Source: Paenibacillus sp. TCA20 (GTDB lineage: Bacteria > Bacillota > Bacilli > Paenibacillales > Paenibacillaceae). From it: a DNA stretch of 64,000 nucleotides. The notes beneath the pieces are model-generated. The model saw only the letters and a program-made list of their open reading frames with translations. It was not told where the DNA came from and ran no database searches. Below are positions 10,060 through 19,258 of this stretch, piece by piece. Each line of letters starts with the position of its first letter. The first letter of the stretch is position 1. Both the position numbers and the translations under genes were made by a program. The stretch lies in NCBI RefSeq assembly GCF_000732325.1, contig NZ_BBIW01000003.1, forward strand, positions 434,001 to 498,000, written 5' to 3'.

Positions 10060-11403
10060 ATGTACAGACGAATAAGCTCGGTTCTGTTTCCTATTATGAC
10101 AGTGCTGCTCATAGGTGCTATCATCTGGGGATATCAGCTAAACCAGCAAAAGAACAGCGTCATGGTTCAATCCGAGAATCATTATCAAAGAGCGTTTCAC
10201 GACTTATCCTATAATATGGACCGGATTCACTCCGAGCTGGGAAATACACTTGCGGTCAGCTCTGCATCTGAGGGGATGCATCGTAAGGGACTCATGAATG
10301 TTTGGAGACTGAGTAGTGAGGCACAGAACGAAATCGCGCAGCTTCCAATCAGAACACTTCCATTTACGGAAACAGAGGAGCTTCTATCTCGCATTTCCAA
10401 GTTTGCTTACCAAGCATCAATTCGTGATTTAACCAAAAATCCGCTGACGGATGAAGAGAAAAAGAACTTGCAAACCTTGTACAAAAATACGGAAGAGATT
10501 AACAAAGATCTGGATAATGTACAAATGAGCGTACTCAATGATCATTTGAAGTGGTCGGATGCTGAAATGGCGATGACGAGTGATAAAGAAGTGAAAAATG
10601 GAATTGTGGATGGATTCCGCTCGGTCAATAAAAAAGTCGGGGAATATCCACCGCTTGAATGGGGTCCTTCGGTATCGAGCTTGTATGAACAGCGCCAGGT
10701 CCGCAAATTGAACGGTGTACCGGTGACCACTGCCGATGTTAAACGCAAAGCACAAAAATTCGCTGACCTGAATCAGGAAGAGATTCAAGTGACCGAGAAC
10801 GGGAAGGGTACAGATCACAGATCTTATACTGCTTCTGCCGTTCAATCGAATGGACATAAAGTAAGTATGGATTTTACAGCTGACGGTGGTTTGCTCATTT
10901 CTTACAATGATGAGAGAGAAGTGGGTCCGAAGAAGGTAGACCGAGAGACGGCAATGAATAAGGCAGATCAATTTCTGGAGAAGAAAGGCTATCGCGAGAT
11001 GGAGGCGGTTGCTTACAACGAATACGATAATCTTGGGAACTTCACTTATGTTCGTCAGCATGAGGATGTACTGGTATATCCCGAAAAAATTACGGTGCGT
11101 GTCGCTCTCGACAATGGCGAAGTTATTGGTCTACAGGCAACAGAGTTTCTGAATGAACACCAAGAGGATCGGGAATTCCCTGCACCGAAAATGAAAATGA
11201 AGGATGCCAAGGCGAAGCTGAATCCTGACTTCAAAGTCAGTATGGTACGTAAGGCGCTCATTAAAAATGAGTTCAGCGATGAAGTGATGTGCTATCAGTT
11301 TGTGGGCAAAATCAATGGTTCGCAGTATCGGATCTACCTGAACAGCGATACAGGTATAGAAGAAGCAGTAGAGGTTGTCCCAGGACAAACCAACCGCTTA
11401 TAG
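10060..11403 (+). CDS. ypeB: Germination protein YpeB
   Basis: 447 residues with one N-terminal membrane anchor (about 7-25) and a large exported part, including two to three PepSY-type repeats in the C-terminal half (for example DRETAMNKADQFLEKKGY). In Bacillus spores YpeB is needed to localise and stabilise the cortex-lytic enzyme SleB, with sleB directly upstream in the same operon. Here no sleB precedes it; the previous gene is the 49-residue mini protein. SD AAGGAAGGAG precedes the ATG. A hairpin follows the stop. Confidence 0.88.
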   Translation: MYRRISSVLFPIMTVLLIGAIIWGYQLNQQKNSVMVQSENHYQRAFHDLSYNMDRIHSELGNTLAVSSASEGMHRKGLMNVWRLSSEAQNEIAQLPIRTLPFTETEELLSRISKFAYQASIRDLTKNPLTDEEKKNLQTLYKNTEEINKDLDNVQMSVLNDHLKWSDAEMAMTSDKEVKNGIVDGFRSVNKKVGEYPPLEWGPSVSSLYEQRQVRKLNGVPVTTADVKRKAQKFADLNQEEIQVTENGKGTDHRSYTASAVQSNGHKVSMDFTADGGLLISYNDEREVGPKKVDRETAMNKADQFLEKKGYREMEAVAYNEYDNLGNFTYVRQHEDVLVYPEKITVRVALDNGEVIGLQATEFLNEHQEDREFPAPKMKMKDAKAKLNPDFKVSMVRKALIKNEFSDEVMCYQFVGKINGSQYRIYLNSDTGIEEAVEVVPGQTNRL

Positions 11404-11413
11404 TGTTCTTAAT

Positions 11414-11448
11414 ATAAGCTTCTCTCTTGTAAAGAGAGGAGCTTATTT
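11414..11448 (+). terminator. Hairpin/terminator after ypeB
   Basis: ATAAGCTTCTCTCTT pairs with AGAGAGGAGCTTAT around a short GTAA loop. The T tail is short, so it may be a weak terminator. Confidence 0.6.
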
Positions 11449-11524
11449 GCATATACGTATGATCTTCATCACATGGTATAATATCCCTTAGTGTTATGAA
11501 TAAGTTCTAAGGTGGAGATTGGCA

Positions 11525-12178
11525 TTGAATCCGAAAGTGAATGAAGTGTTATATGTTCAAATCCCTTCAACAGAGGACAAAGAAAAGAAGCTGGAATACA
11601 AGTCAAGAATCGCAGAGGTTGAAGAAGATTTTATTAGTATGGAAGTTCCTATGCTTGAGGGCAAATATTTGCACAGATTGAGAATAGGGGATGAACTGGC
11701 GGCTAGCTTTGTGACGGAAGGCGGAGTTAAGCATTTTTTTAATACATATGTAACCGGATTTAAAGAGGATGTTATTCGACTCATCAAGATACGCAGACCT
11801 TCAAAAGATGAAATATCTCAAATTCAGCGCCGTAATTATTTACGCGTTCAGGCGAAGCTGGAGCTCGCTGTCAAATTCAAGCATGACTTCACAAGGTTCC
11901 TAGCCCACACAGACGATGTAAGCGGGGGAGGACTTTCCTTCTTCGAACACAGCAGCTACAGCGTAGAACAAGGACAGAGTCTGTCGTGCTGGTTATTGCT
12001 TCCCTACAAAAATGGCGAGATTGAACATGTTCCCTTTGAAGCTGCAGTTGTAAGAATTCAAGAACTCGAAAGCGGACGACGCTTAGTCATGTTAGAGTTC
12101 ATAAGCATCACAGATATGGAGCGCCAAAAAGTAATTAAATACTGTTTCGAGCGACAGCTGGATTTTCGTGGAAGATAA
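11525..12178 (+). CDS. PilZ-domain flagellar brake protein (YpfA/MotI-like)
   Basis: About 217 residues: an N-terminal YcgR-type barrel followed by a C-terminal PilZ domain with the c-di-GMP motifs QRRNYLRV (RxxxR) and DVSGGGLS (D/NxSxxG). The B. subtilis homologue (YpfA, also DgrA or MotI) binds c-di-GMP and inhibits the flagellar motor; the same role is inferred. TTG at 11525 is preferred over TTG at 11519 because AAGGTGGAGA then has about 9 nt spacing. A TATAAT at 11477-11482 could be its -10 box, but no convincing -35 was found. Confidence 0.85.
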   Translation: MNPKVNEVLYVQIPSTEDKEKKLEYKSRIAEVEEDFISMEVPMLEGKYLHRLRIGDELAASFVTEGGVKHFFNTYVTGFKEDVIRLIKIRRPSKDEISQIQRRNYLRVQAKLELAVKFKHDFTRFLAHTDDVSGGGLSFFEHSSYSVEQGQSLSCWLLLPYKNGEIEHVPFEAAVVRIQELESGRRLVMLEFISITDMERQKVIKYCFERQLDFRGR

Positions 12179-12248
12179 ATGAAGCCATGGAATAAGCTCA
12201 TCTCCCTTAGGGCATAATTTACCAAACTCAAAGTCGGAGGGACTGCAG

Positions 12249-12482
12249 ATGAGCCGCGATCAAGAAGTTAGTCAGGAATATGAGAAGCTGTTCGCCGAAT
12301 TCAGCAATAAAATGGAGTATGTTATTAAGAGGATAATTATCGTGCTAATCACCCTGTTGGTTATTATTCAAATACTGCTCCATATACCCGGGATCGCCCC
12401 TTTATTATCCCCTGTGTTCGACATGGAAGGAATTCCTCTTCAGCCCGCTTTACGATCAGAAATTAAGGGTAATGAAGAGTGA
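12249..12482 (+). CDS. Small membrane protein (YpfB-like)
   Basis: 77 residues with one strong transmembrane helix (about 27-50, IKRIIIVLITLLVIIQILL) and a short, partly acidic tail. SD GGAGG precedes the ATG. The place between ypfA and cmk is that of B. subtilis ypfB, also a tiny membrane protein. Function unknown. Confidence 0.7.
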   Translation: MSRDQEVSQEYEKLFAEFSNKMEYVIKRIIIVLITLLVIIQILLHIPGIAPLLSPVFDMEGIPLQPALRSEIKGNEE

Positions 12483-12488
12483 ACGCTT

Positions 12489-12517
12489 TTGCATCAGCTT
12501 AGGTTGTGTGGTATAAT
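12489..12517 (+). promoter_or_regulatory. Sigma-A promoter of the cmk operon
   Basis: TTGCAT (12489-12494), 17-nt spacer, perfect TATAAT (12512-12517). The predicted start (about 12524) lies a few nt before a terminator-like hairpin at 12527. Confidence 0.75.
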
Positions 12518-12526
12518 TTTCACGTC

Positions 12527-12547
12527 GCAGGCAATGCCTGCTTTTTT
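12527..12547 (+). terminator. Terminator/attenuator hairpin at the start of the cmk leader
   Basis: GCAGGC-AAT-GCCTGC stem-loop followed by six T residues. It may end the upstream ypfA-ypfB transcript, or act as an attenuator for transcripts starting at 12524. Confidence 0.7.
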
Positions 12548-12579
12548 CTTGAGGCTTAAGTTTGAGGAGGAATGGCCCG

Positions 12580-13284
12580 TTGACAAGCCAGAAAGCAGCA
12601 GAGAACGGGAAATTGAATGTGGCTATTGACGGTCCGGCAGGTGCGGGAAAGAGTACTGTGGCCAGACGAGTGGCGAGTGAACTCTCATACATATACGTAG
12701 ATACCGGAGCTATGTATCGAGCGGTTACCTACTATATGCTTCGACATGAAATTGAACCAGAAGATGTAGATTCAGTTCTTAAGCACTTACGGGAGCTCAG
12801 CATAGAGCTTGTCCCGGATGCGAATGGGCAGAAAGTACTTCTTAACGGTGAAGATGTGTCAGGACCTATCCGATCAAGAGAAGTAACCGGGATTGTGTCT
12901 CTATATTCTCAGATTGAAGATTTGAGAACGCATCTGGTTGAACTGCAAAGAGTTATGGCACTCCGTAAAGGAGTGGTTATGGATGGCAGAGACATCGGTA
13001 CTACCGTGTTGCCAGATGCAGAAGTGAAGATTTTTATGACTGCCAGCGTTAAGGAACGTGCACTTCGAAGGTTCAATGAATTGGAGAAGACCGATGATCT
13101 GACATTGGAACAGCTTGAATCAGATATTGCTGCTCGGGACAAGCTTGACCAGGAAAGGGAGATTTCTCCACTCCGTCAAGCAGATGATGCCATCGTACTA
13201 GATACGACTTCGATGAGTATTGATGAAGTTGTTGAGCATATTGTGTCACGCTGTTACGAAGTCGGGAGAGAGGTCGATTTATGA
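12580..13284 (+). CDS. cmk: Cytidylate kinase
   Basis: About 234 residues. Phosphorylates CMP and dCMP with ATP. P-loop DGPAGAGKST at about residues 17-26, then the substrate motif DTGAMYRAVTYY and GRDIGTTVLPDA, all diagnostic of Cmk. TTG at 12580 is chosen because AGGAGG at 12565-12570 gives 9-nt spacing; an upstream TTG at 12562 overlaps that SD. It overlaps plsC by 4 bp. Confidence 0.95.
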   Translation: MTSQKAAENGKLNVAIDGPAGAGKSTVARRVASELSYIYVDTGAMYRAVTYYMLRHEIEPEDVDSVLKHLRELSIELVPDANGQKVLLNGEDVSGPIRSREVTGIVSLYSQIEDLRTHLVELQRVMALRKGVVMDGRDIGTTVLPDAEVKIFMTASVKERALRRFNELEKTDDLTLEQLESDIAARDKLDQEREISPLRQADDAIVLDTTSMSIDEVVEHIVSRCYEVGREVDL

Positions 13285-13871
13285 TTTATTCAATCGGTCG
13301 GGGTTTGCTGAGATTCATTTATACAGTATTATTCCGTTTAGAAGCTGTAGGTAGAGAAAATATTCCCCGAGACGGTGGAGTGGTGTTATGCTGTAATCAC
13401 ATCAGTAATTACGATCCGCCTACACTTGGGATTAAGATTGAACGCAAGGTAAGGTTTATGGCGAAGAGCGAGCTTTTTGATGTTCCGGTGCTCGGCCCGG
13501 TTCTTAAGGCTGTTGGTGCTTTTCCTGTAAAGCGTGGAGGCGTCAGCAAGGAATCGATCAAGACGGCCCTTAACATACTGCGAGACGGACAAGTGCTCGG
13601 TATTTTTCCACAAGGAAGCCGTAACAATGATGGAGGAATTGGCAAGAAGGGAGCAGCCAGCTTTGCTTTGCGCAGTGGATCAGCAGTGGTGCCGGCCGCA
13701 ATCATCGGTGAATATAAGCTGTTCCGCAAGATGAAGATTGTTTATGGTAAACCTGTGAATCTTGATGAGTTCAAAGATGATCCTTCAGGTGATGCGCTGG
13801 AAAGGGCTACAGAGAAGATTATGTCCAAGATTGACGAGATGACCAAGACGGGAGTACCTTCTCAGCCATAA
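13281..13871 (+). CDS. plsC: 1-acyl-sn-glycerol-3-phosphate acyltransferase
   Basis: 196 residues. Acylates lysophosphatidate to phosphatidate at the membrane. Motif I NHISNYD (HX4D) at about residues 36-42 and motif III FPQGSRNNDGGIG are present. An N-terminal hydrophobic stretch is the likely membrane attachment. Start ATGA overlaps the cmk stop. Confidence 0.93.
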   Translation: MIYSIGRGLLRFIYTVLFRLEAVGRENIPRDGGVVLCCNHISNYDPPTLGIKIERKVRFMAKSELFDVPVLGPVLKAVGAFPVKRGGVSKESIKTALNILRDGQVLGIFPQGSRNNDGGIGKKGAASFALRSGSAVVPAAIIGEYKLFRKMKIVYGKPVNLDEFKDDPSGDALERATEKIMSKIDEMTKTGVPSQP

Positions 13872-14000
13872 TAAACGTAGATGCATGATTCATTATATTT
13901 TATGGAAAGCTACGAAAGATCAGGTTTATGCAGTCATGTTTTGAACTCTGCCATGGCAGGTTTAAATAAATGGGGTTTTTGAATTGAGGAGGGTATTGAT

Positions 14001-15221
14001 ATGTCGGAAGAGATTAAAAATCAAGAAGTAACAGAAGCAGCAACCCAAGATGAGCTGGATTCATTCGTATCTTTGAAAAAAGGGGATACTGTTAAAGGAA
14101 CCATTGTCAAATTGGAGGATAACCAGGCTTATGTAAGCATTGGATATAAATATGACGGTGTGATTCCAGTTCGCGAGCTTTCTTCTCTGCATGTGGATAA
14201 CATTGGCGATGCTGTACAAGTAGGCCAAGAGGTAGAATGCAAGGTTGTAAGCATTGATGATGAGAAAGAAAGACTTGTTCTGTCCAAACGTGCAATCGAC
14301 AGCGAAAATGCATGGGAACAGCTTGAGAAACACTTTGAATCTGGTGAAGTATTCGAAGTTACCGTTTCTGATGTTGTTAAAGGCGGCGTGGTAGCAGACG
14401 TAGGCGTACGCGGATTTATCCCGGCTTCTATGGTAGAACGCCATTTCGTAGAAGATTTCAGCGACTACAAAGGACGTACACTTCGCGTTAAAGTTAAAGA
14501 GCTTGATCGTGAAGCGAACAAAGTTATCCTTTCCCAAAAAGATGTATTGGAAGCTGAATTCGAAGCGAACAAACAAAAAGTGATCGCTGAGCTGAAAGAG
14601 GGCCAAGAGATCGAAGGAACCGTACAGCGTTTGACTCAATTTGGCGCATTCGTTGATGTAGGCGGCGTTGATGGTCTGGTTCACGTATCCGAGATTGCTT
14701 GGAATCATGTGGATAAACCAGCTGATGTCCTTTCTGAAGGCGATAAAGTGAATGTTAAGGTTCTGAAAGTAGATCCTGAGAAAGGCAAGATCAGCCTCAG
14801 CATCAAAGCAGCTCAACCAGGTCCATGGGAAACGGCTTCTACACAATTTAACACGGGTGATATCGTGTCTGGTGTTGTTAAACGTCTCGTACAATTTGGT
14901 GCGTTTGTAGAAATCGCTCCAGGCGTAGAGGGTCTTGTTCATATTTCCCAGATCTCTCACAAGCATATCGGAACTCCGAATGAAGTGCTTAAAGAAGGTC
15001 AAGAAGTGCAAGTGAAAATTATGGAATTGAGCACTGCAGAACAACGTGCTAGCTTGAGCATCAAGGAAACAGAAGAAGCTCCGGCTCCAGCTCCTCGTGC
15101 AGAGAAGTCCAAAAATGCACCTCGTGAAGAAATTGACAACCCTAACGTTTCACTGAGTAACCAAGGGCTTAGTATTACACTTGGTGAGCGTTTTGGCGAC
15201 AAGCTTAGCAAATTCAAATGA
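14001..15221 (+). CDS. rpsA: S1-domain RNA-binding protein (RpsA/YpfD)
   Basis: 406 residues with four S1 domains at about 24-95, 110-180, 195-265 and 280-350. The latter two carry FGAFVDVGGVDGLVHVSEI and FGAFVEIAPGVEGLVHIS signatures. A Pro/Ala-rich linker and a short conserved tail (LSITLGERFGDKL) follow. It is the four-domain Firmicute form, shorter than six-domain E. coli S1, and its ribosomal role is less certain. SD GGAGGG. A GC-rich hairpin near 15275-15300 follows without a T run. Confidence 0.93.
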   Translation: MSEEIKNQEVTEAATQDELDSFVSLKKGDTVKGTIVKLEDNQAYVSIGYKYDGVIPVRELSSLHVDNIGDAVQVGQEVECKVVSIDDEKERLVLSKRAIDSENAWEQLEKHFESGEVFEVTVSDVVKGGVVADVGVRGFIPASMVERHFVEDFSDYKGRTLRVKVKELDREANKVILSQKDVLEAEFEANKQKVIAELKEGQEIEGTVQRLTQFGAFVDVGGVDGLVHVSEIAWNHVDKPADVLSEGDKVNVKVLKVDPEKGKISLSIKAAQPGPWETASTQFNTGDIVSGVVKRLVQFGAFVEIAPGVEGLVHISQISHKHIGTPNEVLKEGQEVQVKIMELSTAEQRASLSIKETEEAPAPAPRAEKSKNAPREEIDNPNVSLSNQGLSITLGERFGDKLSKFK

Positions 15222-15437
15222 TTATCACTTTAACATAAGATTTATATCTGGCAGTGTATAGTGGCTAATGGAATTGGCGAACCCTCCGGGGTTCGCCGAT
15301 TGTCGTTCGAAGCGTGTTTTTTGGATATCAAGGTATCAAAATGCCTGCGTTTTGTTTCGAATCTTTAGTTCTATGTATATAAATGAACTATTTTTTGCTA
15401 TGATATGAGCGTAAGATGTGACAGGAGGAGTGTATTT

Positions 15438-16760
15438 ATGGCAAGACCCGTTGTGGCTATAGTCGGGCGACCGAATGTGGGGAAGTCAACGATCTTTAAC
15501 CGAATCATCGGCGACCGGCTGGCCATTGTGGAAGACAAGCCGGGTATCACCCGTGATCGGCTATATGGTGTTGCAGAATGGAACGGCAAGCCTTTCAGCG
15601 TCATCGATACCGGAGGTATTGAGATTGACGGTGAGGATATTATTATCAAATCCATCCGTATGCAGGCTGAACTCGCCATCGAAGAAGCGGATGTTATTGT
15701 ATTTATGTGTGACGCGAAGACAGGTGTTACGCAATCCGATGAAGAAGTAGCTCAAATGCTGTATCGCTCAGGCAAGCCGGTAATTGTAGCTGTTAACAAG
15801 GTGGACAATATCGGTAGAAGCGATCTGATCTATGAGTTCTACTCATTAGGTTTCGGGGATCCGATTGGTGTATCAGGAAGTCATGGTACCGGAATTGGCG
15901 ATCTGCTGGACGCCATTACGAACAATCTGCCTGTACTTGAAGATGATGAATACGATGAGGATGTTATTCGTGTTGCTCTAATTGGACGTCCGAATGTGGG
16001 GAAATCATCGCTGGTTAATGCGATTTTGGGCGAGGAACGAGTGATTGTCAGTGACATTGCGGGTACAACCCGGGATGCCATCGATACTCCGTTTGAAAAA
16101 GATGGACAACGTTATGTATTGATTGATACGGCGGGTATGCGTAAACGCGGGAAGGTATATGAAACGACCGAGAAATACAGCGTAATGCGTGCGATGCGTG
16201 CTATTGAACGAGCGGATGTTGTTCTCATCGTGATTAATGGTGAAGAAGGCATTATTGAGCAGGACAAGCATATTGCAGGGTACGCTTATGAGGCGGGCAA
16301 AGCCTCCTTGTTTGTTGTGAACAAATGGGATGTTGTCGACAAGGATGACAAAACAATGCATGAATTTGAGAAGAAGATCCGTGATCATTTCCTATTCATG
16401 ACGTATGCTCCTATCGTATTTTTGTCTGCAAAAACGAAACAGCGTTTACAAAAATTGCTTCCTGTTGTGCAGCATGTTTCTCAGCAGCATGTTATGCGTG
16501 TACAGACGCATCTGCTTAACGATGTTGTATCCGATGCAGTTGCAATTAATCCGCCACCAACGGATAAAGGAAGAAGGCTGCGGATTAATTATGTAACACA
16601 AGTAGCCGTTAAGCCTCCGACAATCGTTGTATTCGTGAATGATCCAGAATTAATGCATTTCTCATATGAGCGCTACTTGGAGAACAAGATCCGTGCTGCT
16701 TTTAATTTTGAAGGTACACCGATTAGAATATTTACTCGGCGCAAGTCTGATGAGAGTTAG
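15438..16760 (+). CDS. der: Ribosome-associated GTPase Der (EngA)
   Basis: 440 residues with two tandem G domains and a C-terminal KH-like domain. G1 motifs are GRPNVGKST (about 10-18) and GRPNVGKSS (about 184-192); G3 motifs are DTGGI and DTAGM; G4 motifs are NKVD and NKWD. Needed for late 50S assembly. The ATG at 15438 (SD AGGAGGAG) starts the family's usual [13 protein letters not shown]; an in-frame ATG at 15405 precedes the SD and is rejected. Confidence 0.97.
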   Translation: MARPVVAIVGRPNVGKSTIFNRIIGDRLAIVEDKPGITRDRLYGVAEWNGKPFSVIDTGGIEIDGEDIIIKSIRMQAELAIEEADVIVFMCDAKTGVTQSDEEVAQMLYRSGKPVIVAVNKVDNIGRSDLIYEFYSLGFGDPIGVSGSHGTGIGDLLDAITNNLPVLEDDEYDEDVIRVALIGRPNVGKSSLVNAILGEERVIVSDIAGTTRDAIDTPFEKDGQRYVLIDTAGMRKRGKVYETTEKYSVMRAMRAIERADVVLIVINGEEGIIEQDKHIAGYAYEAGKASLFVVNKWDVVDKDDKTMHEFEKKIRDHFLFMTYAPIVFLSAKTKQRLQKLLPVVQHVSQQHVMRVQTHLLNDVVSDAVAINPPPTDKGRRLRINYVTQVAVKPPTIVVFVNDPELMHFSYERYLENKIRAAFNFEGTPIRIFTRRKSDES

Positions 16761-16772
16761 GAGAGAATCAAT

Positions 16773-17393
16773 GTGGTTTGGTCAATCACAGCTATAATCG
16801 TCAGCTATCTTCTGGGATCGGTAAGCTTTAGCTTTTTATTTGGTAAGCTGATGAAGGGTATTGATATTCGGGATCATGGAAGTGGAAATGCAGGTGCCAC
16901 GAATACGCTGAGAACACTTGGTAAAGGGCCGGCCATTCTTGTACTGGCCCTGGATATTGCTAAGGGCGTTGCTGCGGTATGGATCGGCAAATGGCTGGGA
17001 GGCGATTCGGCCTGGGTGCCAGCACTTTGCGGTATTAGTGCCATTATAGGTCATAACTGGCCGGTATTCTTCCGATTTCGTGGTGGAAAGGGGATCGCGA
17101 CAGCCATTGGTGTATTAGCGACTCTCTGCTTTTTGCCTGCATTGTATGCAGGGATTATTGCGATTCTATCGATTTTCATTACAAGATATGTATCGCTCGG
17201 TTCTTTAATCTTCGTCTTTTTGACGCCATTATTTTTACTTATTCTTCTATATCCTTGGCCCCTCTTCTGGTCAAGCTTCATTATTTGTATCTTTGCATTT
17301 TGGAGACATCGTACAAATATTACGAAGTTGATTCAGGGTAAGGAGAACAAGTTAGGATCCAGTTCATCGAAGGGAGGAAACCGGGTTGTCTAA
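16773..17393 (+). CDS. plsY: Acyl-phosphate:glycerol-3-phosphate acyltransferase PlsY
   Basis: 206 residues, polytopic. Transfers acyl from acyl-phosphate to glycerol-3-phosphate, the first step of phospholipid synthesis. Signature loops DHGSGNAGATNTLRTLGK, IIGHNWPVFFRFRGGKGIAT and a third near TKLIQGKENK are present. GTG at 16773 follows TTAGGAGAG and lies 12 bp after der. It overlaps gpsA by 8 bp. plsY-gpsA adjacency joins glycerol-3-phosphate supply and use. Confidence 0.95.
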   Translation: MVWSITAIIVSYLLGSVSFSFLFGKLMKGIDIRDHGSGNAGATNTLRTLGKGPAILVLALDIAKGVAAVWIGKWLGGDSAWVPALCGISAIIGHNWPVFFRFRGGKGIATAIGVLATLCFLPALYAGIIAILSIFITRYVSLGSLIFVFLTPLFLLILLYPWPLFWSSFIICIFAFWRHRTNITKLIQGKENKLGSSSSKGGNRVV

Positions 17394-18426
17394 AAAAGTA
17401 ACGCTATTGGTAGCTGGAAGCTGGGGAACCGCACTTGCAAGTGTGCTCGCTGATAATGGACATGATGTATATGTGTGGACGAGAAGTGAACAGCAGGCGG
17501 CAGAAATCAATCTGCAGCACACAAACAGTCGTTACCTGCCCGGCGTCACCCTGTCAGATCGTATTGTAGCCTCCAGTGATATGGAAGAAGCAGTAAAGGG
17601 CACGAGCGCTATAATTATCGTGGCTCCTTCTTCTGCGATGCGAGCGGTAGTTCTGCAGTTGAAACCGTACTATACGAAGGGTACCCTCATTATTCATGCA
17701 ACCAAGGGATTTGAGCTTCCCAGCTTGAAAAGGATGTCCACCGTGATTGCGGAAGATTTGGACTGCGCTGAGGGCGATATTGTCGTCTTGTCAGGGCCGA
17801 GTCATGCCGAAGAAGTAGTGAAGCGCAATCCTACGACGATTGTTGTGGCAGCATTAAACGATGACAAGGCAAACTACGCAAGAGATCTGTTTATGAATGT
17901 TAACTTCAGAGTCTATACCAATCGGGATCAAGTAGGTGTTGAACTGGCTGGGGCACTCAAGAACATCATTGCTCTCGGTGCAGGAATGTCGGATGGTCTC
18001 GGATTTGGAGATAATGCCAAGGCCGCGATTATAACGAGAGGACTTGCCGAGATTTCGAGAGTAGGCGTCCAGATGGGAGCGAATCCGCTCACCTTCTCTG
18101 GCCTTGCGGGTGTTGGGGATCTTGTCGTGACAGCGACGAGTAAACATAGCCGGAACTGGCGGGCTGGATACGCGCTTGGTCAGGGCAAACCACTGAATGA
18201 AGTACTTGAAGCAATGGGGATGGTGGTGGAGGGAATCCGTACAACGGAGGCCGCACACGCCATATCGATCAAATACAATGTACAGATGCCGATTGCTGAC
18301 CAGCTCTATCAAGTGTTGTTCACAGGCAAGGACAGTCGTACGGCAGTAGAAGCACTTATGGGTCGCGATCCCAAGACGGAGATGGAAGTTATGAAGCTTG
18401 AGACCTGGGAGCAATGGCATAAATAA
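17386..18426 (+). CDS. gpsA: Glycerol-3-phosphate dehydrogenase [NAD(P)+]
   Basis: 346 residues. Reduces DHAP to glycerol-3-phosphate. GSWGTALA at the N-terminus, SGPSHAEEVV, the catalytic-Lys region ELAGALKNIIALGAG and GDNAKAAIITRGL are visible. Oddity: the usual GxGxxG dinucleotide motif reads V9-A10-G11-S12-W13-G14, so the first glycine is valine (codon GTA). TTG at 17386 has SD GGGAGGAAA. Followed by a hairpin terminator at 18503. Confidence 0.95.
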   Translation: MSKKVTLLVAGSWGTALASVLADNGHDVYVWTRSEQQAAEINLQHTNSRYLPGVTLSDRIVASSDMEEAVKGTSAIIIVAPSSAMRAVVLQLKPYYTKGTLIIHATKGFELPSLKRMSTVIAEDLDCAEGDIVVLSGPSHAEEVVKRNPTTIVVAALNDDKANYARDLFMNVNFRVYTNRDQVGVELAGALKNIIALGAGMSDGLGFGDNAKAAIITRGLAEISRVGVQMGANPLTFSGLAGVGDLVVTATSKHSRNWRAGYALGQGKPLNEVLEAMGMVVEGIRTTEAAHAISIKYNVQMPIADQLYQVLFTGKDSRTAVEALMGRDPKTEMEVMKLETWEQWHK

Positions 18427-18502
18427 CAGATTTAAGCTCGTTCGTTCTTTTCGTAGGCTGGAGCCCTAGAATTGTGGAGTCCATCACCTTTCCCTAAGAC
18501 AG

Positions 18503-18525
18503 CTCATATGATATTGTGAGTTTTT
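18503..18525 (+). terminator. Terminator after gpsA
   Basis: CTCATA / TGTGAG stem (6 bp, 6-nt loop) followed by five T residues, upstream of the SpoVIF-like gene. Confidence 0.55.
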
Positions 18526-18544
18526 GTCTTGAGGAGGGGAATAA

Positions 18545-18820
18545 ATGGGAGATTTTTCTAAGGATGCTTTGGATGCGATTAACAAGAAGACCGGTAAGAA
18601 AATATCCGAAGGGGCCGTCAAAAAATTGGCCAATACGGTTAAGCCTTCTACAATGCAAAATGAAGCACAGCTGCGGACACTAATTAAACAGGTCTCTGCA
18701 ATGGCCAATATACCGGTCAGTGAAGAAACAATTAAAGAAATCGTAAATGCTGTTAAAAAGAGCGGTATGAATCCAAGTAACATGGAAGCAATCATGAAAA
18801 TGATGATGAAAAAGAAATAA
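18545..18820 (+). CDS. Stage VI sporulation protein F-like (SpoVIF)
   Basis: 91 residues, basic and helical. The opening KKTGKKISEGAVKKLANTVKP and the middle QLRTLIKQVSAMANIPVSEETIKEIVNAV match the pattern I know for SpoVIF/YjcC: a repeated NIEKKTG / VRSVINRVAQMAN type sequence. SpoVIF acts in late coat assembly under mother-cell control in B. subtilis. SD GAGGAGGGG. Recognition is by eye and not certain. Confidence 0.75.
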   Translation: MGDFSKDALDAINKKTGKKISEGAVKKLANTVKPSTMQNEAQLRTLIKQVSAMANIPVSEETIKEIVNAVKKSGMNPSNMEAIMKMMMKKK

Positions 18821-18830
18821 GGTTTGATCT

Positions 18831-18875
18831 AGAACAAAGAGCGAGGCAGCAGCCTGTGATCTTTGTTCTTTTTTT
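18831..18875 (+). terminator. Terminator after spoVIF-like gene
   Basis: AGAACAAAG (18831-) pairs with CTTTGTTCT (18861-18869), with an inner GC-rich helix, followed by a run of seven T residues. Confidence 0.85.
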
Positions 18876-18973
18876 CTTTTATTTGGAAGTTTAGGTCTGC
18901 TTTTCGTGATATAATAGGTCGTGTTTATGGACAAACGTACCTAAAATAATGTTGCAGCGAAAGGGAGCAAATC

Positions 18974-19153
18974 ATGAGTGCAATGGATAAAATGTGGCTG
19001 TCCATTATCGCAATTTTGATTATGGGAGTGTCTGTTTTTCTCATTACTTTTGCCAGAGCCAAAACTAAGGGTATAATAAAAGGGATTTTATCCGTCATTG
19101 CTTTTATTATCATGTTAGTTGGTTTCTTCAGCGGCGTAGTGTCAATCATGTAG
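18974..19153 (+). CDS. Small two-helix membrane protein (YphE / DUF2768-like)
   Basis: 59 residues: MSAMDKMWLSIIAILIMG, a first membrane helix (about 8-27), a basic loop (RAKTKGIIKG), then a second helix (about 39-58). SD AAAGGGAG precedes the ATG. Size, membrane character and position after gpsA correspond to B. subtilis yphE. Function unknown. The family link is from memory of DUF2768 and is moderate. Confidence 0.65.
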   Translation: MSAMDKMWLSIIAILIMGVSVFLITFARAKTKGIIKGILSVIAFIIMLVGFFSGVVSIM

Positions 19154-19258
19154 CAGCTATGAATTAGTTTTTGATTGATCCCTGCTATAACATATAAGCG
19201 GCAAGCTTACTGAAGCATCAAGATTTGTACTTAAAGGATAAAAGGGAAGGTGAGCCGA

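Noticed and set aside
14061..15044. 327-codon minus-strand frame opposite rpsA
   Set aside because: Antisense to four clear S1 domains; the composition (many Phe, Cys, His) is typical of a shadow.
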